From Anaerolineales bacterium (GTDB lineage Bacteria > Chloroflexota > Anaerolineae > Anaerolineales > UBA11858): a DNA stretch of 58,716 nucleotides. The stretch lies in assembly GCA_024763275.1 (NCBI GenBank), contig JANTFT010000008.1, forward strand, positions 1 through 58,716, given 5' to 3'. A program made the position numbers and the translations under genes. The stretch's first letter is position 1. Each line of letters begins with the position of its first letter. Under the pieces are notes generated by a model. It saw only the letters and a program-made list of their open reading frames with translations, was not told where the DNA came from and made no database searches. Positions 25,806-32,503 of this stretch are shown here, piece by piece.

Positions 25806-25856
25806 GAAGAATGTAACCTCTTTAATGCCTAGCTCTTTTCCGGAGGCGGTTTTTTC

Positions 25857-25885
25857 TTGACAAAGAAAAAATCGGGGGCTACAAT
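25857..25885 (+). promoter_or_regulatory. strong promoter of the ferredoxin gene
   Basis: -35 TTGACA (25857-25862), 17-base spacer, -10 TACAAT (25880-25885). This gives a leader of about 75 bases ending in the GGAGGAAAGCT ribosome site. Confidence 0.8.
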
Positions 25886-25966
25886 GCGGCCTAGAGAGAT
25901 TATTATACAGCAGTGCATCGACGTTTAAGATATACTCTAAAAAACAACCTAGTTTGGAGGAAAGCT

Positions 25967-26377
25967 ATGGCCCATGTTATAACCTCTTTATGCATGCATG
26001 ACGGCAGCTGCATGGAAGTCTGCCCCACCGAATCGATTGTGCCAGGAAAGCCAATTGAAGAATGGCCCAATTACTATATTGATCCAGAAACCTGCATAGA
26101 CTGCGGAGCCTGCGCTCCCGAATGCCCTTATGAAGCGATCTACATGGAAGATGAAGTTCCTTCAGCCTATGAAGCCTACGGAGATGAGCGCTTGTCCATG
26201 CCCGTTGGCACTGAAGGTTATGATGAGGAATTCGAGTCCGAAGACATTCATGGAGTAGTCTGGGTGCTGAAGGCAACCCGGGTTCTGGAAGAAGGCGAAG
26301 TGGTGGACCTCACACCCGCTATTCAAAAGAACGAGGAGTTCTTTACCGATGGTCCGGGCTATGACGCTTTAGATTAA
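25967..26377 (+). CDS. 2[4Fe-4S] ferredoxin with acidic C-terminal extension
   Basis: A 136-residue electron carrier. Two cluster motifs are present: CMHDGSCMEVCPTESI (first, with longer loop) and CIDCGACAPECPYEAI (second). The last 75 residues are very acidic (YDEEFESEDIHG, VLEEGEVVDLTP) and are not part of the core fold. The first motif has CxxxxxCxxxCP spacing, as in seven-iron or modified clostridial types, so one cluster could differ in potential. ATG 25967 is chosen for the GGAGG site 7 bases before it; an upstream in-frame start at 25913 has none. It has its own strong promoter and terminator, so it is likely abundant. No redox partner gene is adjacent. Confidence 0.93.
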   Translation: MAHVITSLCMHDGSCMEVCPTESIVPGKPIEEWPNYYIDPETCIDCGACAPECPYEAIYMEDEVPSAYEAYGDERLSMPVGTEGYDEEFESEDIHGVVWVLKATRVLEEGEVVDLTPAIQKNEEFFTDGPGYDALD

Positions 26378-26401
26378 CAGTTGGAAGTTGATTGCCTATT
26401 G

Positions 26402-26433
26402 ACAGAGGGCGGCTCTTCCGGGCCGCCCTCTGT
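26402..26433. repeat. 12-bp perfect hairpin after the ferredoxin gene
   Basis: Arms 26402-26413 and 26422-26433 (ACAGAGGGCGGC and its complement). There is no T-run; it probably stabilises the mRNA end ahead of the true terminator at 26451-26479. Confidence 0.55.
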
Positions 26434-26450
26434 TGTTCACAGCGAAGAAC

Positions 26451-26479
26451 AGAAGCCTGCCAGGGGCTTCTTTTTTTTT
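26451..26479 (+). terminator. intrinsic terminator of the ferredoxin gene
   Basis: Stem AGAAGCC (26451-26457) / GGCTTCT (26465-26471) with a 7-base loop, then an unbroken run of nine T (26471-26479). It ends 7 bases before the convergent feoB permease stop. Confidence 0.85.
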
Positions 26480-26485
26480 AATCCA

Positions 26486-27910
26486 TCAACCAGCGAAAAG
26501 CCGCCAGATCTGGGCTGTGAAGAAGGTCACCACGATGCCCATCAGGACCGGCAGCAGGGTGGCAACAGCCGTCCACTTCAGGCTGTCAGTCTCTTTATAA
26601 ATGGTATAGATCGTCGTGCTGCAGGGATTATGGAGCAGGCTGAAAAGCATCAAGTTCACCCCTGTCAGCAGCGTCCACCCTCCTCTGGTGAGGATGTCCA
26701 GTGTAGCCGTTCCGGATCCCAATTCAAACAGCACACCTGAGCCAGCCCCAATACCGGTAGTTCTGGTCACCAGGACGGTCAGCATCAGCACCGTGGGAAT
26801 GACAATTTCGTTGGCGGGGATGGCTACTAAAAAAGCTACCAGGATCACTCCATTCAAGCCCAGCAGCAAACCGAACGGGTTCAGGAAATTGACAAGGTAT
26901 TCGGCAATGCTGGTCCCGTTGATGGTCAGATTAGCCGTGAGCCAGATCACCATACCGGCCGGGAGAGCAAACACCACTGCCCGCCAGAGAACTATCAGGG
27001 TGCGGTCAATCACCGAGGTGTAGAGGGTCTGCAGAATGCGCGGAGGGCGGTAGGGAGGCAGCTCCAGATTAAAGGTAGAGACTTCGCCTTTGAGGACGGT
27101 CCGGGACAGGGCCCAGGAAACCAGGAAAGTAAGCAGCACACCCAGCAGAGCCACCCCAACCACTGCAAGGGCTGAGACTACCCCGCCAAGCTGAGCGGGC
27201 ACCAGCGTCCCGATAAAGATGGTCGCGATCAAGATCTGGGTCGGCCAGCGGCCATTGCAGAGCGAAAAGTTGTTGGTGATGATGGCGATCAACCGTTCCC
27301 GGGGGCTGTCAATGACCCGCGTGGAAATCACCCCGGCCGCATTGCACCCAAACCCCATGGTCATGCTGAGAGCCTGTTTGCCGTGAGCCCCTGCCTTCCG
27401 GAAGATGTGATCTAGGTTGAATGCCACCCGCGGCAGATAGCCAAAATCTTCCAGCAGTGTGAACAAGGGAAAGAAAATAGCCATCGGGGGCAGCATCACA
27501 CTCACCACCCAAGCAGTCGCCAGATAGCCTCCATCAATCAAGACCCCAGACAACCACCAGGGCATACCTATGCTGGCCACCGCCGATTTCAAAAGGGGAT
27601 GGACTGTGTCAATCAGCAGGGAAGATAACAGGCTGGAAGGGTAATTGGCGCCGCTGATGGTCAACCAGAAAACCAGCGTTAACATCAAGATCATCAGCGG
27701 AAATCCCCACATCCGGCTGGTTACCAGGTTGTCAATGGTACGGTCCAGATCAAAACGGGGTTTTTGATCCGGGTAGGTCACAGCTCTATCGGCTATCCTG
27801 GTGGCATCGGCGTAAAGCGACTCCATGATCTGTTCATGGAAGCCATCTCCGATTTCCCAGCGCAGATCCTGAGCGGTTTGCAGTAATTCTTTGATATTGT
27901 CTTTCATCAA
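26486..27910 (-). CDS. feoB: FeoB permease half (gate/core membrane domains)
   Basis: A 474-residue membrane protein corresponding to the transport part of FeoB (Fe2+ uptake). About ten membrane helices. Two gate repeats: [25 protein letters not shown] with the conserved Cys, and the later [19 protein letters not shown] with the second Cys. The first 55 residues ([13 protein letters not shown]) match the region just before the first helix in full-length FeoB. There is no GTPase domain; this is the next gene upstream. Start: TTG 27910 or ATG 27907, both after AGGTG. It shares the reading frame with the GTPase gene, from which only one TAA and 11 further codons separate it. Confidence 0.92.
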   Translation of the reverse strand: MMKDNIKELLQTAQDLRWEIGDGFHEQIMESLYADATRIADRAVTYPDQKPRFDLDRTIDNLVTSRMWGFPLMILMLTLVFWLTISGANYPSSLLSSLLIDTVHPLLKSAVASIGMPWWLSGVLIDGGYLATAWVVSVMLPPMAIFFPLFTLLEDFGYLPRVAFNLDHIFRKAGAHGKQALSMTMGFGCNAAGVISTRVIDSPRERLIAIITNNFSLCNGRWPTQILIATIFIGTLVPAQLGGVVSALAVVGVALLGVLLTFLVSWALSRTVLKGEVSTFNLELPPYRPPRILQTLYTSVIDRTLIVLWRAVVFALPAGMVIWLTANLTINGTSIAEYLVNFLNPFGLLLGLNGVILVAFLVAIPANEIVIPTVLMLTVLVTRTTGIGAGSGVLFELGSGTATLDILTRGGWTLLTGVNLMLFSLLHNPCSTTIYTIYKETDSLKWTAVATLLPVLMGIVVTFFTAQIWRLFAG

Positions 27911-27943
27911 TGCACCTGCTTCCTGATTATTATTCCCGGTGGA

Positions 27944-28816
27944 TTATTGAGCGAATCCGCTTTTCTGAGACACATGACCCACACTTCCCTCTTCCAGACT
28001 GGGCTGGTCAGAGGTCAAATCACCCAGCTCCCCCTCTTCCACAGCCCGGATGATCCTTTCATCACCATCCAGCAAGCGGAGGGCCACCCAGCGGGCATTG
28101 GGCACCTGAGGGAAAGCTTCCTGAATTTGCTCTACCAGCTGGGACACTGCCAGGTCTAATTTAGGAAGGTTGTATTTCACATGGTAGGGTTTAGACTGGA
28201 CTTTCCCGGTTGCGACCTCATTGACAGCGGCCAGTAATTCTTCCAGCCCCTGGTTGTAGCGGGCCGCGGTAGGGACAACCGGCACTCCCAGATCACGGGC
28301 CAATCTCCGGTGATCAACCTGCATATTATGGCGCTCAGCTTCATCCACCAGATTGAGACAGATCACCACCCGACTGGTAATTTCCATCACCTGGAGCACC
28401 AAATTCAAATTCCTTTCCAGCCGGGAGGCATCGACAACCACAATAGTGACATCCGGTTGGCCAAAAAGGATAAAATCCCGGGCTATCTCTTCATCCAGAC
28501 TGGTTGCCAGCAAGGAATAGGTCCCTGGAAGGTCAACCAGCTTATAGCGGCTGCCGTCATATTCAAATCCGCCTTCTGCCCGGGTAACAGTCTTGCCCGG
28601 CCAATTGCCGGTATGCTGGCGGAGTCCGGTCAAGGCGTTGAACACCGTGCTTTTCCCGGTATTGGGATTGCCCGCCAGGGCAACCACATAATCCCAGTTT
28701 TCCATGTCCACGCCCAATTTTTTCAAATTGGCCGCATGATGGGCCGGACAGGTGGCACAGGCCGCCTGGGTGCCCTTCAAATTTAGGGATAAATCGCTAT
28801 CTTTTTGTTTCACCAT
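27944..28816 (-). CDS. feoB: FeoB GTPase half with Cys/His N-terminal motif
   Basis: A 290-residue soluble part of FeoB. G1 is LAGNPNTGKSTVFNAL (about 46-61), G2/switch I around TGNWPGKTVT, G3 VDLPGTYSL, G4 NLVDEA (in place of NxMD) and G5 near PTAARYNQG. The helical GDI-like region follows, ending near residue 260 with a short acidic tail. Before G1 there is an additional motif CATCPAHHAANLKKLGVDM, with two Cys and two His, that is not in E. coli FeoB; it may bind metal. It is read after the tethered DtxR/FeoA gene, 51 bases away. The stop TAA is in frame with the permease gene. Confidence 0.92.
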   Translation of the reverse strand: MVKQKDSDLSLNLKGTQAACATCPAHHAANLKKLGVDMENWDYVVALAGNPNTGKSTVFNALTGLRQHTGNWPGKTVTRAEGGFEYDGSRYKLVDLPGTYSLLATSLDEEIARDFILFGQPDVTIVVVDASRLERNLNLVLQVMEITSRVVICLNLVDEAERHNMQVDHRRLARDLGVPVVPTAARYNQGLEELLAAVNEVATGKVQSKPYHVKYNLPKLDLAVSQLVEQIQEAFPQVPNARWVALRLLDGDERIIRAVEEGELGDLTSDQPSLEEGSVGHVSQKSGFAQ

Positions 28817-28867
28817 ATCAATACCTTTACAATTCAGCCAGTCCTTTAAGAAAAGAGGACCAGCCCG

Positions 28868-29902
28868 CTAATTCAGGTTGTTTTCCAGTTTCTCTACCTG
28901 GATCAGATGGGCCTGGAATTTCCTCAAGGCAATCACCGTGCCTTTGATCCGGTAAGCTGTTGGATCACCCCCGGGACTGACCAGTTCCACTTCGATCTCC
29001 GTTCCCGGTATCACTCCCAGATCCAAAAGCCGCCTGCGCTCCACTCCCCGGCAGCGGGGCGAGATCCCGGTAACCACTCCGGACTGGCCCGGCTCGAGGG
29101 TATCGAGAGGTACCCCCTCCATCACCTCCGGGTGACTTTCCTCGACCAGCGGAATCACGGTAATATTGGCAGCCACAATTGGCGCCAGCACATGCTCCTG
29201 ATCCTCACACCAGAACCGGATCCGATTAGCGGTCACTTCCTCCACTTCCAGGGTCATCTGGGGATAAACTTCTTCTGCTAAAATCTGGGCGTAAATGACT
29301 TCTGGTTCATCTTCGATGTGGACGATCCTGGCGGGAGTTTGGGGGGGAAGATCGGAAAGGGGAATCCCGCTGTTGGGGATCAGCTCTCCCCGTTTGGTCG
29401 GGATGGGATCTCCGTGAGGATCGCGGGAGGGATTTCCCAGACTGGCTGACAGTTTGTCCAGTTCTTCTTCCGAGAGTTTATGTTCCAACCTTTCCGCCTG
29501 CTGATGCCAGTCACTTTCCTTGAAACCGGTTGAATCCGCCAGATAGCGCTCCCACAAACGGTGGGCCCGAACAATCTGGGTGGCGGTCCTTTTCCCGGCC
29601 TCTGTCAGCTTGAAGCAGTTATCTTTCATCTCCAGCAAACCTCTGGCCTGGGTAAGCTCCAGGATTTCCAAGGCATGAGCCAGGCTGGTAGATAATGCGC
29701 CAGCCAGACTATCCAGAGTAGCTGTCTGCTGGTTGCGCTCGCATTTATAGATGTATTTCAAAGCATCCTCAATCAAAACCTTTTCTGTGAGCTCCCGGCG
29801 CTTCTGCAGCTTCCAGAGCAAACCCTTATCCGGCCACACCAACACCCCGGTGAAGCCCAGGAGGGCCAGTCCGATCAACAAAGCATACAGGGGGTTTACC
29901 AT
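28868..29902 (-). CDS. membrane-tethered DtxR-like / FeoA-domain protein
   Basis: A 344-residue hybrid. Residues 5-22 (YALLIGLALLGFTGVLVW) form one membrane helix. About 35-105 is a winged helix (LIEDALKYIYKCERNQQTATLDSLAGAL). About 110-165 resembles the DtxR dimerisation region (WHQQAERLEHKLSEEELDKL, GNPSRDPHGDPIP). About 265-340 is a FeoA SH3-like domain (GQSGVVTGISPRCRGVERRRLLDLGVIPG). The start 29902 has AAAGGAG five bases upstream. Its sequence closely parallels the DtxR encoded just upstream, so one probably arose from the other. It may couple iron sensing to FeoB at the membrane, which is inference. Confidence 0.85.
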   Translation of the reverse strand: MVNPLYALLIGLALLGFTGVLVWPDKGLLWKLQKRRELTEKVLIEDALKYIYKCERNQQTATLDSLAGALSTSLAHALEILELTQARGLLEMKDNCFKLTEAGKRTATQIVRAHRLWERYLADSTGFKESDWHQQAERLEHKLSEEELDKLSASLGNPSRDPHGDPIPTKRGELIPNSGIPLSDLPPQTPARIVHIEDEPEVIYAQILAEEVYPQMTLEVEEVTANRIRFWCEDQEHVLAPIVAANITVIPLVEESHPEVMEGVPLDTLEPGQSGVVTGISPRCRGVERRRLLDLGVIPGTEIEVELVSPGGDPTAYRIKGTVIALRKFQAHLIQVEKLENNLN

Positions 29903-29939
29903 ACCAACTCCTTTCTTCCCGAAAATCAAAACTGCCGGC

Positions 29940-30632
29940 TCAAGCCCCGGCCTGGGGTTCTGCTATCTCCACCAGAATCTGCCCGGTAATGCTGGCACCC
30001 AGCACGATCTCCGCTTCACTCCCATCCAGCCGCAGACGGAGATTGTCATCGTAGGCAGAATAGTCCAGGACCACGAACCCGGCACCGGGCACAATGCCCT
30101 GGGACTCCAGGAAGCGCAGCAAACCCGGATCATCGTCATTCACTTCCTGAACGATCCCCCGCTGATTTGGCCGCATTTCCAGCAGATAACGATCTTCCCG
30201 GTCAGGCATCTCCAAACCGGGAGAAGGGATAGGTTCCCCGTGCAGTCCGCGGCGAGGATTTCCCAGCACCTCAGCCACACGTTCCTCGAATTCCTCTGAG
30301 ATGACATGCTCCAGCCGATCAGCTTCTACGTGAACCTGGTCCCAGGAATATCCCAGCACTTGATGTAAAAAAAGCTCCAGCAAGCGGTGGCGCCGGATGG
30401 TTTCCAGGGCCGCTTTGCGTCCCCCCTCAGTCAGCGCTACGCCCTGGTGCTTAGCATAATCCAGCAGGGGTGGATCCTCCCCGGACAGGCGCTGCACCAT
30501 GTCTGTCACAGACGCTGGAGTGACACCCAGGGTTTCTGCGATCAAGCCCGTTCCTACCCGGCCCCGGGAGCAGGATAATTTATAAATTGTCTTCAAGTAA
30601 TCTTCCACCGCATCGGTCAAGTGTCCAGTCAT
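29940..30632 (-). CDS. DtxR/MntR-family iron-dependent transcriptional regulator
   Basis: A 230-residue repressor. Residues 4-65 are the winged HTH (AVEDYLKTIYKLS, GLIAETLGVTPASVTDMVQRL). About 70-140 is the metal-binding dimerisation domain (HRLLELFLHQVLGYSWDQVHVEADRLEHVISEEFEERV), containing His/Glu/Asp ligands. About 165-228 is a FeoA/SH3-like domain. The ATG at 30632 is preferred because GGAG lies 6 bases upstream; an ATG four codons earlier contains that site. First gene of the iron operon, whose promoter contains a palindrome expected for such a repressor, so autoregulation is likely. Confidence 0.93.
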   Translation of the reverse strand: MTGHLTDAVEDYLKTIYKLSCSRGRVGTGLIAETLGVTPASVTDMVQRLSGEDPPLLDYAKHQGVALTEGGRKAALETIRRHRLLELFLHQVLGYSWDQVHVEADRLEHVISEEFEERVAEVLGNPRRGLHGEPIPSPGLEMPDREDRYLLEMRPNQRGIVQEVNDDDPGLLRFLESQGIVPGAGFVVLDYSAYDDNLRLRLDGSEAEIVLGASITGQILVEIAEPQAGA

Positions 30633-30663
30633 CAACAGCTCCATTTTTGACAGACTAAATCAT

Positions 30664-30691
30664 ATTTTAGGCTATTCTAATTTTTTGTCAA
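30664..30691 (-). promoter_or_regulatory. iron operon promoter with DtxR-type operator
   Basis: On the minus strand: -35 TTGACA (30691-30686), 16-base spacer, -10 TAAAAT (30669-30664). The imperfect palindrome TTAGGCTATTCTAA (plus strand 30667-30680; minus-strand reading TTAGAATAGCCTAA) fills the spacer, the usual place for a DtxR-family operator. Confidence 0.65.
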
Positions 30692-30806
30692 GGGGAAATT
30701 TTCCTCCCCGACACCTCCTTTTCGAACCTTATTTCTTGTAAAATCAAGTATTTCAATGAATATATTAAGATTTCTTATCTTCTATTCAATATTTTTTATG
30801 TATTTA

Positions 30807-30834
30807 TTGACACACTTAATATTTATGCTACAAT
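30807..30834 (+). promoter_or_regulatory. extended -10 promoter of the MFS gene
   Basis: -35 TTGACA (30807-30812), 16-base spacer ending in TGC, then TACAAT (30829-30834). The leader is about 36 bases. The A/T-rich 232-base divergent region 30645-30876 holds this promoter and that of the iron operon. Confidence 0.75.
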
Positions 30835-30876
30835 GAGGTACAATTGATCACTTAGTCTTCCTCAAACAGGACCGCG

Positions 30877-32151
30877 ATGCTGAAAAAATTGAACTCGATC
30901 TATCTGGAATACCCCAGGGTTTTCTGGATCATCATGCTGGGAATGTTCATTGACAATCTGGGGGGCGCCCTGATCTTTCCCTTTTTTGGCTTATATATCA
31001 CCTCCCGCTACAATGTTGGCATGACCGAGGTCGGGGTGCTTTTCTCAATCCTGGCAATCAGCAGCCTGATTGGCAGTCTGCTAGGTGGAGCTTTAACCGA
31101 CAAATTCGGGCGTAAGGTAATGATCATATCCGGCCTAGTGATCAGCGCCGCCAGCACGCTGCTGCTGGCTTTTGCCCCCTCATTGGAATTCGTCTACCTG
31201 GCCGGGTTGGTTGTCGGGTTGTTCGGCAACATGGCTGGCCCCGCTCATCAGGCTATCATCGCCGATGTGCTCCCGGAAGAAAAGCGTGTTGACGGTTTCG
31301 GCGTCCTGCGGGTGATCGCTAATCTGGCTGTCGCCATCGGCCCTGCTATCGGGGGCTTTCTGGCAGCTCGATCCTACACTGCGCTCTTCATCAGCGATGT
31401 TATCCTCAGCTCCCTCACCGCTGTCTTCATCCTGATCTTTGTGCCAGAAACCAAACCTCAGCTGGCAGCTGATGCTTCCGGCCACTTCTCACCTGAAGAA
31501 AGCCTCGGCCAGACCCTGGTGGGCTATTTCAAGGTTCTCAAAGACAGTGTTTTTATGGTTTTCATATTGGGGTCGATCTTTACAGCACTGGCTTACATGC
31601 AGATGAACACCACTCTTCCCGTATTCCTGAGAGACGTGCATGGTCTGCCCGAATCGGGGTACGGCATTCTGCTCAGCCTCAATGCCAGTATGGTGGTGGT
31701 ACTGCAGTTCGCGATCACCCGCAGGATCAAGGGTTACGCCCCCATGAAAATCATGACCTGGGGAATGATCATCTATGCTCTGGGGTTTTCCATGTACGGC
31801 TATGTCTCGGCCTACTGGCTTTTCATCCTGGCCATGGTGATCATCACTCTGGCAGAAATGCTGGTCTCCCCTACCGGACAGGCCGTTGTCGCCAAGCTCT
31901 CCCCGACCAACATGCGCGGCAGATACATGGCAGCGTTTGGATTCAGCTGGACCATACCCAGTGCGATTGGCCCACTGCTGGCAGGTGTGGTGATGGACAA
32001 TTACAATCCCAACTGGGTCTGGTACGGCGCCGGGATAATTATGCTCATCTCCGCCGGAATATTCGCCCTGCTGCAGGTAAAGGCCAGCGACCGTTTCGAT
32101 CTGACCCATCTCCCCGCCGCAGACTCAGCAGTTGAATCCGTCACTTCCTGA
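30877..32151 (+). CDS. MFS transporter (drug/metabolite exporter type)
   Basis: A 424-residue major facilitator with twelve predicted helices. The loop between helices 2 and 3 reads GGALTDKFGRKVMI, the MFS motif A (GxLaDrxGrkxxl). Helix 5 has ANLAVAIGPAIGGFLA, the motif C (GxxxGPxxGG) of 12-TM antiporters, so export is likely. The equivalent second-half loop is less conserved. An AGGA site is 8 bases before ATG. It is read away from the iron operon but has its own promoter; no functional tie to iron can be shown. Confidence 0.92.
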   Translation: MLKKLNSIYLEYPRVFWIIMLGMFIDNLGGALIFPFFGLYITSRYNVGMTEVGVLFSILAISSLIGSLLGGALTDKFGRKVMIISGLVISAASTLLLAFAPSLEFVYLAGLVVGLFGNMAGPAHQAIIADVLPEEKRVDGFGVLRVIANLAVAIGPAIGGFLAARSYTALFISDVILSSLTAVFILIFVPETKPQLAADASGHFSPEESLGQTLVGYFKVLKDSVFMVFILGSIFTALAYMQMNTTLPVFLRDVHGLPESGYGILLSLNASMVVVLQFAITRRIKGYAPMKIMTWGMIIYALGFSMYGYVSAYWLFILAMVIITLAEMLVSPTGQAVVAKLSPTNMRGRYMAAFGFSWTIPSAIGPLLAGVVMDNYNPNWVWYGAGIIMLISAGIFALLQVKASDRFDLTHLPAADSAVESVTS

Positions 32152-32155
32152 CCTG

Positions 32156-32184
32156 TTGACCATCCCCGACCTTTGTGGCATAAT
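32156..32184 (+). promoter_or_regulatory. promoter of the ileS T-box transcript
   Basis: -35 TTGACC (32156-32161), 17-base spacer, -10 CATAAT (32179-32184). It places the transcription start near 32191, just before the T-box leader. Confidence 0.6.
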
Positions 32185-32194
32185 CACCCCAACA

Positions 32195-32491
32195 TAACAA
32201 GAAAGGCAGAGATGAAAACGAGTAGAGCTGGAAGCATCTGCCAGCGATCCCGGAAATGGTGGAAGCCGGGTCAGAAGACCAGCTTGAAAATCCTTTCGGA
32301 GCCGTGAACTGAACGCCTCAGGCTATTAAGGGATCCGGATTCACCCCCGTTACCAGGGTGCGAGGCTGAATCGCAGGTTGACCGGCAGGACCAACCTCCG
32401 AGAGCCCTCGCCGAGCGCCCGCCAACAGCGGGAATCCGGGTGGTACCGCGTGAGTTGATACTCTCGTCCCGACAGGGACGGGAGTATTTTT
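32195..32491 (+). promoter_or_regulatory. T-box riboswitch controlling ileS
   Basis: The leader contains the hallmark T-box bases CGGGTGGTACCGCG (32437-32450), which pair with the uncharged tRNA end in the antiterminator. Stem I is visible from AGTAG (32221-32225): a lower stem GAGCTGG...CCAGCTT, an apical stem GATCCCGG/CCGGGTC with a conserved-type loop, then the specifier segment TTGAAAATCC. Within it ATC at 32290-32292 is the best isoleucine codon candidate. The competing terminator is the 13-bp stem 32458-32470/32475-32487, followed by T. In the antiterminator CGGGA near 32428-32432 can pair with TCCCG at 32467-32471. When tRNA-Ile is uncharged, ileS is read. This is established T-box logic applied to the observed sequence. 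Confidence 0.93.
32458..32491 (+). terminator. regulated terminator of the T-box leader
   Basis: Arms 32458-32470 and 32475-32487 pair over 13 bp with one G-U; the loop is GACA; five T follow. It lies 13 bases before the ileS start. Confidence 0.88.
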
Positions 32492-32503
32492 ATAGGAGGC
32501 AGG

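Noticed and set aside
27911-27946. Stop codon between FeoB halves as a recoded or selenocysteine codon
   Set aside because: The codon is TAA, not TGA or TAG, and the next gene has its own start and ribosome site.
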